This document shows positions 46,257 through 56,208 of a stretch of DNA of 64,000 nucleotides, one piece after another. The translations under genes were made by a program, and so were the position numbers. Below the pieces are notes generated by a model. That model made no database searches. It saw nothing but the letters and a program-made list of their open reading frames with translations, and was not told the origin of the DNA. Every line of letters begins with the position of its first letter. Position 1 is the stretch's first letter. The stretch comes from Planctomycetia bacterium (GTDB lineage Bacteria > Planctomycetota > Phycisphaerae > Phycisphaerales > SM1A02): positions 18,121 through 82,120 of the forward strand of contig SYAC01000038.1 of assembly GCA_005787685.1 (NCBI GenBank). The letters run 5' to 3'.

Positions 46257-47378
46257 TCAGTCCAAGAACGCAGTCAGCGCCAGTAGAGTTTCTTTGGGCG
46301 CGTCATAAAAAATAACATGCCCCGCGCCTTCAATGAGCACTGCAGTTGAGTTTTGAATGCCGTCTCGATACACATTCAGCAGCGATGAATCTGTGATTTG
46401 GTCCGCGCTCCCGTACAGAATCAGGGTTGGAGCGTGAATCGATCCCAAGATGCCAGCGTTGCCATTCATTAGAAAATGTTGGAGTGCCTCAACCATTTCC
46501 TTCTGCCGAGGCAAGTTTGAAATTGCTCGGTCTAAGAGAAATTGTTTGAAGGGCGCAGGGATAGGCGGAGGTTTGGCAAAGCAGAGTCCAATGACGCGAT
46601 CAAAGTCCGATGAACTTGCGATCAAGAGTGGGTTTTTCCCAGAATGCACATCTCGCATGAATGCGTTGAGCTTTGGAGCCTCCAACCCGGCCGCAGATTG
46701 CAAGACGATCCGACGCACAGAATCTGGATATGCCGCCGCATACGCAGCTGCAAGTGCGCCTCCCATCGATTCTCCGACAACATCAACTCGCCCAAGATTC
46801 GCGGCGATGCGAAACTCCTCGATCCACTTCACATATCCAGATCCGTCAAGGGCAGGTTGATCTGGTTGAAGCATATTTGCACCAAATCCAGGCAAATCTG
46901 GGGCGATGACTCTGCGAGTTGAAACAAACCACTTCATTTCGCCCATCATTGCTTCTTTGCTTGTTCCCCAACCATGCAGGAATAAGATTGGTGTTCGGTC
47001 AGGTTGCAGGCGGGCATCTGAAGATGAAATGTGACCTTCGAGCGTCGGCGTGGCAACTCCGCGCACCATAATTTCCTCCAAGCGCACACCAGAATTGAAA
47101 CGTGCAGCAGCAGTTGCGACCGTATAAAAAGCAGTTGGCCAATTCCATAAGATCACGCCGCTCGCAACACAAATGGCCGCAATAATTGCGACAACTTTCA
47201 TGGATCGCAAGAACACTCTGCGAACGCTCAACTTTGCTCGCTTGGGAAATGCGTTCGCGATATCGCTTTGATTTTGAATTTGATCCGTCAATATGCTCCT
47301 TGAATTTATGATGCGTCGCATTGATTGAGTTGTTGGCAATCCTTTGCGATTGGGCTCGATAGATATTGTCAAATACAT
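46257..47378 (-). CDS. Membrane-anchored alpha/beta hydrolase
   Basis: Up to 373 residues. A polar N-terminus is followed by a transmembrane anchor (KVVAIIAAICVASGVILWNW, about 61-80), then an alpha/beta hydrolase: oxyanion LHGWGTS (135-140), nucleophile GESMGG (S204), acid in YGSADQI, base in GAGHVIF. The order and sequence fit lipase/esterases or hydrolases of the 2-hydroxy-6-oxo-dienoate type; the substrate is unknown. The start is uncertain: ATGs at 47378, 47321 and 47201 are possible, the last placing the anchor at the N-terminus. Similar in layout to the hydrolase at 7320-8291 but not an obvious duplicate. Confidence 0.82.
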   Translation of the reverse strand: MYLTISIEPNRKGLPTTQSMRRIINSRSILTDQIQNQSDIANAFPKRAKLSVRRVFLRSMKVVAIIAAICVASGVILWNWPTAFYTVATAAARFNSGVRLEEIMVRGVATPTLEGHISSSDARLQPDRTPILFLHGWGTSKEAMMGEMKWFVSTRRVIAPDLPGFGANMLQPDQPALDGSGYVKWIEEFRIAANLGRVDVVGESMGGALAAAYAAAYPDSVRRIVLQSAAGLEAPKLNAFMRDVHSGKNPLLIASSSDFDRVIGLCFAKPPPIPAPFKQFLLDRAISNLPRQKEMVEALQHFLMNGNAGILGSIHAPTLILYGSADQITDSSLLNVYRDGIQNSTAVLIEGAGHVIFYDAPKETLLALTAFLD

Positions 47379-47641
47379 TTCAAGATATAGTCAGAATCAG
47401 TGATTCATATATTTTCATCTGTTGCATCAACATTAGCATCGTCCTCTTTTTCATTCTCAGACTGCTCCAAGTTCTCTTCACTCAAATCCATTCTTTTCAA
47501 TGTCTTCAAGTTGTTTTGAATGAATTTATAAATGATAAAGTTCAGTAAGCAATAGAAAATAGGAGGGGCAATCCAGTGTCGTTGAGTTCCCTCTGGTTCC
47601 GATTGCAAAACAAAACACGGCTGTGAACGGCATGTTTAAGA

Positions 47642-47714
<73 letters not shown>

Positions 47715-47781
47715 GAGAATTGGCAAGTGTAACGCCGAAACCAAATATCTAAAACCGCGTAACGCATTCGCGGCGCGGAGG

Positions 47782-48819
47782 TCACAGTCGCATGGGCCTG
47801 GTGTTTCTTTCAATTTGAATGAGCAGTGGAAAGAACAGGAAAATCAGTAAATTTGCCACGGCACCTGCGGCGGTATAGACCGCCCACTGTTGCATGGTTT
47901 GTCGGCGCGCATTTTCTTGAGCGGCCTCAATCGCCGCCGCCTTCTCTTGCTGATCGCGCGCTGTCAACGCCGCGACGAATTCATCGTGAAAGAAATGCGC
48001 CGCCTTGGCCCCGTCGCAATTGGCGGGCTTGGGAGTGGTGGCTTGAAATGATTTTGCGAAGGCGACAAAGTCGGCAATAAATTGTTCCTTGTCCTTGACA
48101 GGTATTTGTTGAATCCAATCGCAGATGAGATCGCCCGAACTTACACCCCTTGTTGATGTGTTGCCAGAGATTCCAAGCGCCTGAGTAATTTCAATAATAC
48201 GAGCGCGATATTTTTGGCAGGGATCAATCACGCCACTGCCGCTGTATGCGCCATATGGTGATTGACCACCTCCAGAAGCAGTCGTGGGCTGATTTGGTAA
48301 TCGACAGATTTGAATAAATTCAAGCGTCGTGGCTGGACGAATGGTCTGACTTACGGGCGTGGGTTGCGCATCGAAACCGGAATGCATGATGTAAAAAATA
48401 ATGGCGCCGACCAAGCTGAATGCGCACAGTGAAATGACGATAATGGAGAACCAGCGACCAACTGAGAACGCGGCGCGCAATACTTTGTCGCCGGCGTCAA
48501 GCGCGGGAGGTGTTGGATGCGTTGCCGCGCTGGATTCTGAACCTAGGCTGGTGGCCGCATGTGGTGGTGGTGGCGCAACAAATGCTTGCTGTGAGGCATT
48601 GGTTGACGAAGCGGGAGCAGAATTTTCTGCGTTACCCACTGGCCGAATTAAATTCTTCAATCCGCGCACTGAACGGATGGGCACAAATTCGCCGCCATCG
48701 GTTCGGCGCACCAGGTCGTCGCCCGAAAGTCGTCCATCTTGCAGGGCCTCTTTCAGATCAGCGGCATCGAAAGGGCCAATGATTTTCCCGCTGGAAAGTT
48801 TGACTTCGTACATGGTCAT
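47782..48819 (-). CDS. GYF_2-like domain membrane protein
   Basis: A 345-residue protein. The N-terminal 60 residues (YEVKLSSGKIIGPFDAADLK...LVRRTDGGEFVPI) match the GYF_2/DUF4339 type of peptide-binding domain. A Pro/Ala/Ser linker, a membrane helix (FSIIVISLCAFSLVGAIIFY), a soluble domain and a second C-terminal helix (AAGAVANLLIFLFFPLLIQI) follow. The role is unknown; GYF_2 proteins are often membrane scaffolds. Start at 48819 or 48813. Divergent from the methyltransferase gene. Confidence 0.72.
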   Translation of the reverse strand: MTMYEVKLSSGKIIGPFDAADLKEALQDGRLSGDDLVRRTDGGEFVPIRSVRGLKNLIRPVGNAENSAPASSTNASQQAFVAPPPPHAATSLGSESSAATHPTPPALDAGDKVLRAAFSVGRWFSIIVISLCAFSLVGAIIFYIMHSGFDAQPTPVSQTIRPATTLEFIQICRLPNQPTTASGGGQSPYGAYSGSGVIDPCQKYRARIIEITQALGISGNTSTRGVSSGDLICDWIQQIPVKDKEQFIADFVAFAKSFQATTPKPANCDGAKAAHFFHDEFVAALTARDQQEKAAAIEAAQENARRQTMQQWAVYTAAGAVANLLIFLFFPLLIQIERNTRPMRL

Positions 48820-48901
48820 ATTCGCCCCAATTCAGGAATGCGTTGGTCATTAGGAATATCACAATTTGAACACTATTTCAGTAGGGGGTGAACGCGGGAG
48901 C

Positions 48902-50818
48902 ATGGTTACGGAATATTCGCCGTCAATTCATCTTGATATGCGCCCTCAATCCTGCTGCACAATGTCGCACCAGCGAATAGATTGCACGCGCATGCCAAGG
49001 ACAGCGGCGGGCGCCGCGCAATTTCGAACTGGTGACGACCAAGAGTGGCTGTCCGTTTCGTATGAGTCGTCATTGGGGCGGACCAATGGACAAGGCAAAA
49101 AAACCGCGCGCCGCCGCAAACAACTTGGCGCATTTTATACGCCCATGCTTCTAGCGGATGTGTTAGTAGAACTTTCACTCAAGCCGTGGTTGAAAGAGCA
49201 TCAGCAGGTCGCCACAAGAACCGCCGTGCAGCGGGGCGCAAAGGCAATGCGACACGCAATGACAACGCGTGCCCGCAGCGCGCCGCATGTGTGTCCAACT
49301 ATTTTGGATCCCGCTTGTGGCAGTGGAAACTTGCTCATTGCCGCGGCGCGCGAGTTGGTTCTTGTGGGATGCTCCAAGGCCGCCATTGCCCGCGCCATGC
49401 ATGGCGTTGACATTGATCCCATCGCGGTGTCCATAGCGCGCACAAGATTGGCGCACTTTCTGCGCCTCAGTCCAGTCGCCACGCGCCAACTTGCGCGCCA
49501 AGTGCGCGTGGGTGACGCGCTGTTTGAAAAGAATTTGCAGGGCGCATTTGACATTGTGCTTGGAAATCCTCCATTTTTGAATCAGTTGGTTGGCGACACC
49601 GTGGTGGATCGCCGCCGCGCGCAAAAGTTGGTGCAGCGCTTTGACGGCGCGGTGCGTGGATACGCAGACATGGCCAGCGCGTTTTTATTGTTGGGCGCGC
49701 AAGCCCTGAAGCCCGGCGGCCGCATGGCCATGATTGAGCCGATCAGCGTGTTGTCCGCCGCGCACGCGCACTTGGTGCGTGAACGCGTTGGAGTATTGGC
49801 GAAACTTGAATGTATTTACTTTGAACGCCAGCGCTGGGCCAGCGCGTCCACGCATGTGGCCATACTTTCATTTGCAAGTGTGCATGCCAGTGAAAGCGCC
49901 TTATCCAGCGATCGTGCCAAGGTGGCGCACGCACAAGCAAGGAAGACTTCGCGCGCAGGTGGTGATATTGCCAGCCATGCTGCGCGGGCGCAAAAAAATC
50001 AGGGGCACTCGCTGCGTGTTTTGCCTATGCCCGCTTTGATATTGCCGTGGTCGGCGTGGCAAGGGAAGTGGAGCGCGGCCATGGCGGCGCACGCTGGTGT
50101 TCCCCGCATGAAGCAGCGCGCACACGGAGTCATTGGTGATCGCGCCCGTGTTGCCGCCGACTTTCGCGACCAGTACTACGGATTGCAAGGCGCCATCAAA
50201 GATTCCAAAAGTTCGCACGGACTTCGCATTATCACCACTGGCTTGATTGATTGGGGACACTGCATGTGGGGAGAGCGACCGGTGCGCTTGCTTGCAAATG
50301 TGTGGAAGCACCCCGAGGTGAATGAGCGCGCGATTGCGAATGATCCATATATGAAGGATTGGCTTGCTGATGCCAAGCGTCCCAAGGTGCTGGTTGCCGT
50401 GCAGACCAAAGCGCTGGAGGCGGTGGTGGACGCCACCGGTCACATGGCGCCCAGTGTTCCGCTTGTACGAGTTGTGCCGCACAAGCGCGCTGATTTATGG
50501 CGCATTCTTGCGGTATTGCTTTCCCCGGCCACCAGCGCGGAGGCTTGGTGGCGCCACGCGGGTGCCGGTTTGTCTCCGCACGCTTTGAAATTGTCGGCCA
50601 AGCAAATCGCTGCGTTACCGCTGCCGACCAATGTGTTGGCGTGGAATCGCGCGGCGGCGGTGTTAGAAAAATTGCATCACACCTCGGGTACGGCGCGCCA
50701 GAAACGCATTGATGAATTTGCGTGGCTCGCTATGCAGGCGAGCGAGGTTGCACAAGCAGAGCGCGCCGCATTGTGGGCGTGGTGGCGGCCCTTGATCACA
50801 CATAGGGACAACAAATAA
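48902..50818 (+). CDS. Adenine-specific DNA methyltransferase (N6, class I), orphan
   Basis: About 638 residues from the ATG at 48902, behind a GGGGG/GGGAG purine run; a TTG at 48866 is the longest option. The segment KQLGAFYTPMLLADVL, SAM motif I ILDPACGSGNLLIAAARELV and catalytic motif IV DIVLGNPPFLNQL identify an N6-adenine methyltransferase of the Eco57I/HsdM-like type. The C-terminal half (about 300-640) should be target recognition, with LSAKQIAALPLPTN typical of Eco57I/TaqI-type proteins. No nuclease motif and no restriction or specificity gene lies beside it. It is therefore an orphan methyltransferase or part of a larger system elsewhere. Confidence 0.88.
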   Translation: MVTEYSPSIHLDMRPQSCCTMSHQRIDCTRMPRTAAGAAQFRTGDDQEWLSVSYESSLGRTNGQGKKTARRRKQLGAFYTPMLLADVLVELSLKPWLKEHQQVATRTAVQRGAKAMRHAMTTRARSAPHVCPTILDPACGSGNLLIAAARELVLVGCSKAAIARAMHGVDIDPIAVSIARTRLAHFLRLSPVATRQLARQVRVGDALFEKNLQGAFDIVLGNPPFLNQLVGDTVVDRRRAQKLVQRFDGAVRGYADMASAFLLLGAQALKPGGRMAMIEPISVLSAAHAHLVRERVGVLAKLECIYFERQRWASASTHVAILSFASVHASESALSSDRAKVAHAQARKTSRAGGDIASHAARAQKNQGHSLRVLPMPALILPWSAWQGKWSAAMAAHAGVPRMKQRAHGVIGDRARVAADFRDQYYGLQGAIKDSKSSHGLRIITTGLIDWGHCMWGERPVRLLANVWKHPEVNERAIANDPYMKDWLADAKRPKVLVAVQTKALEAVVDATGHMAPSVPLVRVVPHKRADLWRILAVLLSPATSAEAWWRHAGAGLSPHALKLSAKQIAALPLPTNVLAWNRAAAVLEKLHHTSGTARQKRIDEFAWLAMQASEVAQAERAALWAWWRPLITHRDNK

Positions 50819-51086
50819 TAGTTTGGGCGTTGGTGCGCTCGTTCATCAGGCGTCGCAGCGTCAAAACATTCAGCGTCGGTGGCGAGCCAACCGAGTGCTC
50901 AACGCAGTCCATGTAGTTTGCATACAGATTGAAAAGATGGCCTGATCAGATTTTGTCGCTTCATCAACAGCGCCCTGAGGCTGGCGGGATACTCGATGTG
51001 AATGCGGTGCACCGTGAATTCACTTTGCTCAAATGGTTGGGCACAGGACAAAGTGTTCGGGACGCATGCTTTGCGGTTCAACGCAA

Positions 51087-51449
51087 TTACAACTTTGGCA
51101 ACGGCGGTTTCATGCTGGCGATCTTGTTGAGACCCTTGACCATGAGAAACACCGCCCAAGCGACGATGAAGAACTCAATGCACATGTTCAAGAACGCACC
51201 AATTTTAATGGCTACTTCGGGAGTCGCCAGAATATTATTTACGGGGTCAGCCACCACGGCTTGCCGAAGCACCACTTTCAAGTTCGACAAATCAATGCCT
51301 CCAATCAACATTCCCACAATAGGATTGATCATGTCTTGCACAATGGAGTTCACAATTTTGCCAAAAGCTGCCCCGATAATGACGCCCACGGCGAGGTCCA
51401 TGGCATTGCCCTTGACTGCGAACGCTTTGAATTCTTCAATAATTTTCAA
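51087..51449 (-). CDS. mscL: Large-conductance mechanosensitive channel
   Basis: MscL of 120 residues (E. coli 136). The N-terminal FKAFAVKGNAMDLAVGVIIG, the TM1 pore segment GVIIGAAFGKIVNSIVQDMI and TM2 (FLNMCIEFFIVAWAVFLMVK) are clear. The cytoplasmic C-terminal bundle is short. It opens to release solutes under hypo-osmotic shock. An AAGGAA ribosome site precedes the ATG. It lies 30 bp past the start of the DUF481 gene's end region and is probably transcribed alone. Confidence 0.95.
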   Translation of the reverse strand: MKIIEEFKAFAVKGNAMDLAVGVIIGAAFGKIVNSIVQDMINPIVGMLIGGIDLSNLKVVLRQAVVADPVNNILATPEVAIKIGAFLNMCIEFFIVAWAVFLMVKGLNKIASMKPPLPKL

Positions 51450-51478
51450 ATGAGTTCCTTTCAGATGATGCTGTTCAA

Positions 51479-52531
51479 TTAAAATTCCAGTTTCAAACCA
51501 GCGTACCCGCGAAAATCATTTCCGGTGGAGTTGCCGGTTGGTTGGCTGTTGTAATCATCGCGCAAGCCAGCAAGCAAGCTGAGACCACTGAAAATATCTA
51601 GTTTCATGCTCCATTCCAATCGGGTTTGCACGAAAAAGGTTTCAATATTGGACAAGTCTGGGGAAATGTAGGAAGACAATGTCAACTTTTGTCGCTCACT
51701 TATATGCCACGCTAGCGCAATTTCCGCGTAGCCGTTAGGTTGGGTTTGGTCGATCCCTCCAAATTCATGCGTGGCACCCACTCCAACTTTGCCAGTGAGT
51801 GAAAAACCTTTGGGATCTTCGTAAAAGCGGTACCCAATTCCAGCCCATGCCTGGATGCGATTTTCCCAACTTTGATTCACATCGTACATGTACTGCGTCT
51901 TGCCAAACCACAACCACTTGGTTGGATTCAGAAAGCGGTCGTAGGTGATATTGGTGAGCAAGTTGTTGTCGGTCACACTGCCAAAGCCTGTCTGTCCGGA
52001 ATTCGCCAAAGTGCGCAGGTAATACTCAGCGTAACCTTTGAGCTTGTCGTCGATGGTGTCGCGCGTGACCTGTGCGGCGGCACGCAAGTCAAGTTGTGTG
52101 TTCACGGCAGAGACGAATGTTGCATTGAGTTCAAATTGTCCTTTCCATTTCGGCGCGTTTGGATCCTCGGCTGGGGCTGGCACTGGCGGAGCGCCTGCAA
52201 TTGGAGCCGCTGCTGAAGCCGCAGCGGGAGCGGTTGCTACGGCGGGAGTTGCCGCTGTGGAAGTTGCGGGCGCTGCTTTGGCCGCAGTTGCTGCGATTTG
52301 TTCGGGTGTGGGGGCGGGACCCATTTGGGAAATGGAGTCGCGCTTGATTTTTAAGTCGCCCAAATTTGGATGCTTAATTTCAACAATGCCGTTGGCATCA
52401 CTGATCAGCGTGCCGCGAATGACGTCGCCAGAGAGCAGTGTGATGACAACCTCATCCGCCAACACTGTGGATGAAAAATGCAAGCACAACATTAAATAAA
52501 AGGCGAAAGTGTAATTGATGAGTTTGCGCAA
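51479..52531 (-). CDS. DUF481 family outer-membrane protein
   Basis: A 350-residue protein starting at a TTG behind AAAGGA. Signal peptide (INYTFAFYLMLCLHFSSTVLA) leads to a small beta domain (VVITLLSGDVIRGTLISDAN), an Ala/Pro linker and a C-terminal DUF481/YdiY-like barrel (WKGQFELNATFVSAVNTQ, TGKVGVGATHEF, final GLKLEF). The terminal Phe fits outer-membrane insertion. A decayed tandem copy lies immediately upstream (52738-53720). Function unknown; possibly a salt-stress or transport-related barrel. Confidence 0.85.
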   Translation of the reverse strand: MRKLINYTFAFYLMLCLHFSSTVLADEVVITLLSGDVIRGTLISDANGIVEIKHPNLGDLKIKRDSISQMGPAPTPEQIAATAAKAAPATSTAATPAVATAPAAASAAAPIAGAPPVPAPAEDPNAPKWKGQFELNATFVSAVNTQLDLRAAAQVTRDTIDDKLKGYAEYYLRTLANSGQTGFGSVTDNNLLTNITYDRFLNPTKWLWFGKTQYMYDVNQSWENRIQAWAGIGYRFYEDPKGFSLTGKVGVGATHEFGGIDQTQPNGYAEIALAWHISERQKLTLSSYISPDLSNIETFFVQTRLEWSMKLDIFSGLSLLAGLRDDYNSQPTGNSTGNDFRGYAGLKLEF

Positions 52532-52737
52532 TTTCTATTCCTTTGTGTTCGACCTGAATGTCAATACATGAGCGGCAGAGTTTCAAGACATGAGACCCTA
52601 AGTGCGTGGATAGCCTAATTGACCTTTGTAAAATATAATTACTTTGCGCAAATCTGTATTGCAAAGCTTTATTAAAATTGAAAGTTTTTTGTAAAATGAG
52701 TGACTTGCATTTACGGGGGACAAATGAGCGCCTCCAC

Positions 52738-53720
52738 CTAAAATTCCAATTATGAACCCTTATAACCACGAAATTCATAGCCGCTAGAATTGTTGTTGGG
52801 TTGGTCTTGAAAATTATTTCTTAGACCAGTAATCAGCCTTAGTTGGCAAAATATGTAGAGTTTCATGCTCCATTCAAATCTGGTTTGCACAAAAAAAATT
52901 CAAAATTGGAGAGATCATGAGTAATATAAGTGAAAATCGATAACTTTTGCCGCTCGCTGATTTGCCATCCAAGGGCAAGCTCCGCGTATCCACTTGGTTG
53001 CGTGGTGTTGATTCCACCAAATTCGTGCGTAGCGCCCACCCCAAGTTTTCCAGTAAGCAACAACCATGTTGGGTCGTCAAAGAATCGGTGCCCCATTCCA
53101 CCCCAGCCTTGGATTCTAATTTCCCAACCTTGATTCGGTCGTCTTGCGTTTCGCGCAACGCTTGCGCGGCTGTTCGTAAATCCATTTGCGTGTTGTTGGC
53201 GGAGACAAAGGTTGCGTTCAACTGAATTTGACCCTTCCGATCGGAGGAGTTCTTTTCAACCAGTGCAGCGGGGGGTTCAACATGCGCCGCTTCGGTGCGC
53301 AAGAAAGAGCAGTGGTCCAATGCGCCAGTGGAGGTGTTATAAAAGATTGTGAGCTGCCAGCCTGTGGAATCGATCGACTTGCCAACGCTTCGGCGTCGTT
53401 GGGGGCGGTGGAAACTAGGATCAATTTATAGTCGGTAGAAGGGTTGGTGAGGTCATTGAAAGTATGTCGGGATGTATTTGGTCCGATGGCTGCAATCGAC
53501 TTGGAAGTTTGAAATTACGCTTGAGAAATTGGTGAAATATCGGTGAATTTCAAGTTGCCAAAACAAAAAGAGCGTGCCTGATTTGAACCACGCCTTTGAT
53601 TTCGCTCACCAAGCGGACTAAATCACCTCGCCTGATTGCAGCGTAATGCTCACCTCTTCAGCAAGCGTTTGAGTGCAAATGCAAAGCGCAAGGCAAGTGA
53701 TAAATGAGATTGAGCGTATC
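52738..53720 (-). pseudogene. Decayed tandem copy of the DUF481 gene
   Basis: Reading leftward, pieces match the intact neighbour in order over the whole length. First comes a signal peptide ending TLAEEVSITLQSGEVI followed by a stop, then VSEIKGVVQIRHA, then KGQIQLNATFVSANNTQMDL, then LTGKLGVGATHEFGG, then WSMKLYIFCQLRLITGLR and finally YEFRGYKGS-stop-LEF, where the intact gene reads YAGLKLEF. The linker and part of the barrel are missing. Several frameshifts and stops make it non-functional. It must derive from duplication of the neighbour or its ancestor. Confidence 0.82.
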
Positions 53721-53833
53721 TATTTGAAATACATTGTGCAGACTCGTGGCTTGGTATCGCGCACATTGATCGCAGGGGAGAACTGAACAAGAAAGTAAAT
53801 TAAGAACCCACTGTCGGAGTGTACGATTAAGCC

Positions 53834-55129
53834 ATGCCGCTTGATTCAGCGCTTGCAATACATCCGCTATTTCGGGAATCGCGCCCTCTCATGGAGCGAG
53901 TGCATTGCCCAAGTTGTCGAATTGGATTTGCGCCAAGCGAGGTTTTATTCGTGGCCGAGGATGCGCGGCTTGTGGGGGATCCCGTGGCCGGCCCCGCGCA
54001 GCAGTTGCGATTTCTTCCAACCCGATTTGATGTTGGTGGCGCGGCGCTTGATCCCGAGGGCATGCGTTGCACGCGAGTGGCGTGTCCGCGATGTCGCATT
54101 GAATTTCCGCGTGCCATGTTGGAGTTGCCGTGCGCGATGATCAGCGTGGTGGGCGCGCCTGGATGCGGCAAAAGTCATTTGCTTGCGGTCATGACATGGG
54201 GCTTGCGCCGCGAGCAGGCGCGTGCTGGCGCGTACATGGTGGATACCGAGCCAAAGTTGAACGCGCGCTTGCATCGCGATGAAAATATTTTGTTTGGCGC
54301 GCCGCAATCGAATGAGCCTGTGCGCCTGGCCAAAACGGAAATTGCCGGCGATTCGTTGTTGTATCGCACAGCGCGCGTGAAGGGCAAGGATGAAACGCTG
54401 CCGTTACCGTTGATCTTCACATTGCATGTGGATGCGGATGGAATGAGCGCGACACGCGTTGGCGAAAATTTGGATGGACAGTCTGAAACGCTTGGGTCGA
54501 CAAGTCAAAGTGCGTCGCTGGTTGTGTTGTATGACAACGCGGGCGAGCATTTTTTGCCAGGTGCGGACGAATCGGCGCAACCTGTCACGCGCCACTTAAG
54601 CCAAAGCCGTGTGATTATATTTGTTTTTGATCCAACGCAAGACGCGCGCTTTCGCGCCGCCGTGGCAATGCCTGAACATGGCTGCATAAATATCCGTCAA
54701 GATTTGGTGCTCACCGAAACATTCGCGCGCGTTCGACATCATCGAAGTCGCCACGCCGCAGATGATTTGCATGTGCCGCTGATTGTGGTTCTTTCCAAAG
54801 CCGATACCTGGAGCGCAGGCGCCAAAATAGATCTCAGCGTTGAGCCATATTTGCCAAATGGTGGTCTTGATTTTGAGGCGTTGAAAAAAATGGATCGCGC
54901 CTTGAGGCCGCTTCTGGAAAGCGCATGCCCGGAATTTATGAACGCGGTGCGCGCGGCCAGCACGCGCGTCTTGATTGTTCCGTGCTCTGCGCTTGGGCCA
55001 AGCGCATCAAATATGTTGGGGGCGGGCGTGCGCCCATCGCAAATCTGCCCGCAATGGGCCAGCGTTGCATTATTGGCAAGTTTGCCCCTGGAGGTCGACG
55101 CAATTGAACATGCGCCGTTGTGGACATGA
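53834..55129 (+). CDS. Zinc-ribbon P-loop GTPase of the GAP1 system
   Basis: A 431-residue protein, first gene of the six-gene operon. Two CPxC pairs (C25/C28 in HCPSCRIGF, C84/C87 in ACPRCRIEF) form a probable zinc ribbon. The G1/Walker A is GAPGCGKS (107-114), a G3-like DNAGEHF follows and a G4-like LSKAD lies in PLIVVLSKADTW. The fold is a TRAFAC-type GTPase rather than a AAA+ ATPase. A beta-rich insertion of about 100 residues lies between G1 and G3. GTP hydrolysis would switch or power the membrane partners. It overlaps the next gene by ATGA. No close functional relative is known to me. Confidence 0.8.
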   Translation: MPLDSALAIHPLFRESRPLMERVHCPSCRIGFAPSEVLFVAEDARLVGDPVAGPAQQLRFLPTRFDVGGAALDPEGMRCTRVACPRCRIEFPRAMLELPCAMISVVGAPGCGKSHLLAVMTWGLRREQARAGAYMVDTEPKLNARLHRDENILFGAPQSNEPVRLAKTEIAGDSLLYRTARVKGKDETLPLPLIFTLHVDADGMSATRVGENLDGQSETLGSTSQSASLVVLYDNAGEHFLPGADESAQPVTRHLSQSRVIIFVFDPTQDARFRAAVAMPEHGCINIRQDLVLTETFARVRHHRSRHAADDLHVPLIVVLSKADTWSAGAKIDLSVEPYLPNGGLDFEALKKMDRALRPLLESACPEFMNAVRAASTRVLIVPCSALGPSASNMLGAGVRPSQICPQWASVALLASLPLEVDAIEHAPLWT

Positions 55130-56208
55130 TCAGTGAACTGATTCACACATCCTTGGCGCGCGGACTTGATGGCACCAGCGGCTACACCGTGGCTGGACGC
55201 ACCGGCGGAATGCCTGTGTCCATGTCGGATGTGTTGTGCCGACTTTCTGGTTTGCCCAGCGCGTGGAACGAGGCCGCCATGGAGGAAAAGTTGATGTGCG
55301 CGTTTCGACACATTGAATGTGGGGGGCAAAGTTTTTCGGTACTGAGTCGCATTGCCCCAAGTGGAATGGATTACACCGGGCGCGCGAATCGCATTTCCCA
55401 CCATCGCGTGGTGGACGCTCGCGTGATGGGCGAGTCGGATCCGGCCGCGTTGCTGGAGGATGATTCGCTGTGGCGTCAAGAGTGGGTTGGCGCGGCGCGC
55501 GAGTTGAGTAGTGACAATTTGCCAGCGCGCCTGGCGCGAGATGATGCGCCGCTGCATACATGGCAGCGGGTATTTGGGGACGCGGGTTGGGCGGCCAGTG
55601 TGCTGGAACTGATCAGGAAAAGTGGAATTGGTGTGTGGCTGGTGGTTCCAGCGCGAAGTAAAAAACTGCGCCTTTGCGCTGAAATGATGTCGCTTATGCC
55701 GCAGGAACAGCGCTGGGACTTCACATTTGCCACGCGTCCCATTGCCCTTGGCAACGAGGCAAGCGTGAAAATATGTTTCGTGGATGAGCGCGAGCTGGAC
55801 TTGAAAGCGCACGCCGCGGGTTGCGCGTGGATTCTTCGCGTGGGAGTTGACGCATTAGCGGCGCAACCGACCGGAGAGTTGGCGCAGCGCGCGCGGGTGG
55901 GTCATGTCGTGTCGCATACGCCGCACATGAATACATCCAAGAACCCATTGGATGGTAAAGATGTGGCGTGGAACGCGCCTTCAACTTTGCCGCCACCGCA
56001 CGAAAGGCAGTTTGGTGTGGCAGGTGCATCAAGCGCAATAGGCGTTGCGGATGAGCGGCAACACGCCCACCCACCTGAAGCAAGGATAGATGTCCGCCGC
56101 GTGGCAATCCCATCCACAAGCAGTGGAGTGTGGAAATGGTTCGTGGCGACATTCATAGTGGTTGGGACTTTGGTGTGGCTTGCCATAAGAAGTGGAGCCA
56201 ACACATGA
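55126..56208 (+). CDS. GAP1-N2-like GTPase-associated protein with C-terminal membrane anchor
   Basis: 360 residues from the ATG at 55126 that overlaps the GTPase stop. The N-terminal region (HTSLARGLDGTSGYTVAGRT, then VLSRIAPSGMDYTGRANRIS and HHRVV) matches the GAP1-N2 GTPase-associated family. The second half has QRWDFTFATRPIAL, also typical, then a low-complexity linker and a C-terminal transmembrane helix (WFVATFIVVGTLVWLAI). It is a predicted partner of the GTPase, holding the complex at the membrane. No catalytic motif is visible. Alternative: a pure scaffold. Confidence 0.75.
   Translation: MISELIHTSLARGLDGTSGYTVAGRTGGMPVSMSDVLCRLSGLPSAWNEAAMEEKLMCAFRHIECGGQSFSVLSRIAPSGMDYTGRANRISHHRVVDARVMGESDPAALLEDDSLWRQEWVGAARELSSDNLPARLARDDAPLHTWQRVFGDAGWAASVLELIRKSGIGVWLVVPARSKKLRLCAEMMSLMPQEQRWDFTFATRPIALGNEASVKICFVDERELDLKAHAAGCAWILRVGVDALAAQPTGELAQRARVGHVVSHTPHMNTSKNPLDGKDVAWNAPSTLPPPHERQFGVAGASSAIGVADERQHAHPPEARIDVRRVAIPSTSSGVWKWFVATFIVVGTLVWLAIRSGANT

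Noticed and set aside
47405..47608. Small minus-strand frame of 67 codons upstream of the tRNA
   Set aside because: No ribosome site, acidic low-complexity sequence and no recognisable family; probably chance.
50819..51086. Possible transposase HTH fragment (GQSVRDACFAVQRN)
   Set aside because: Resemblance to IS3-type helix-turn-helix is only a few residues long; not enough to call.
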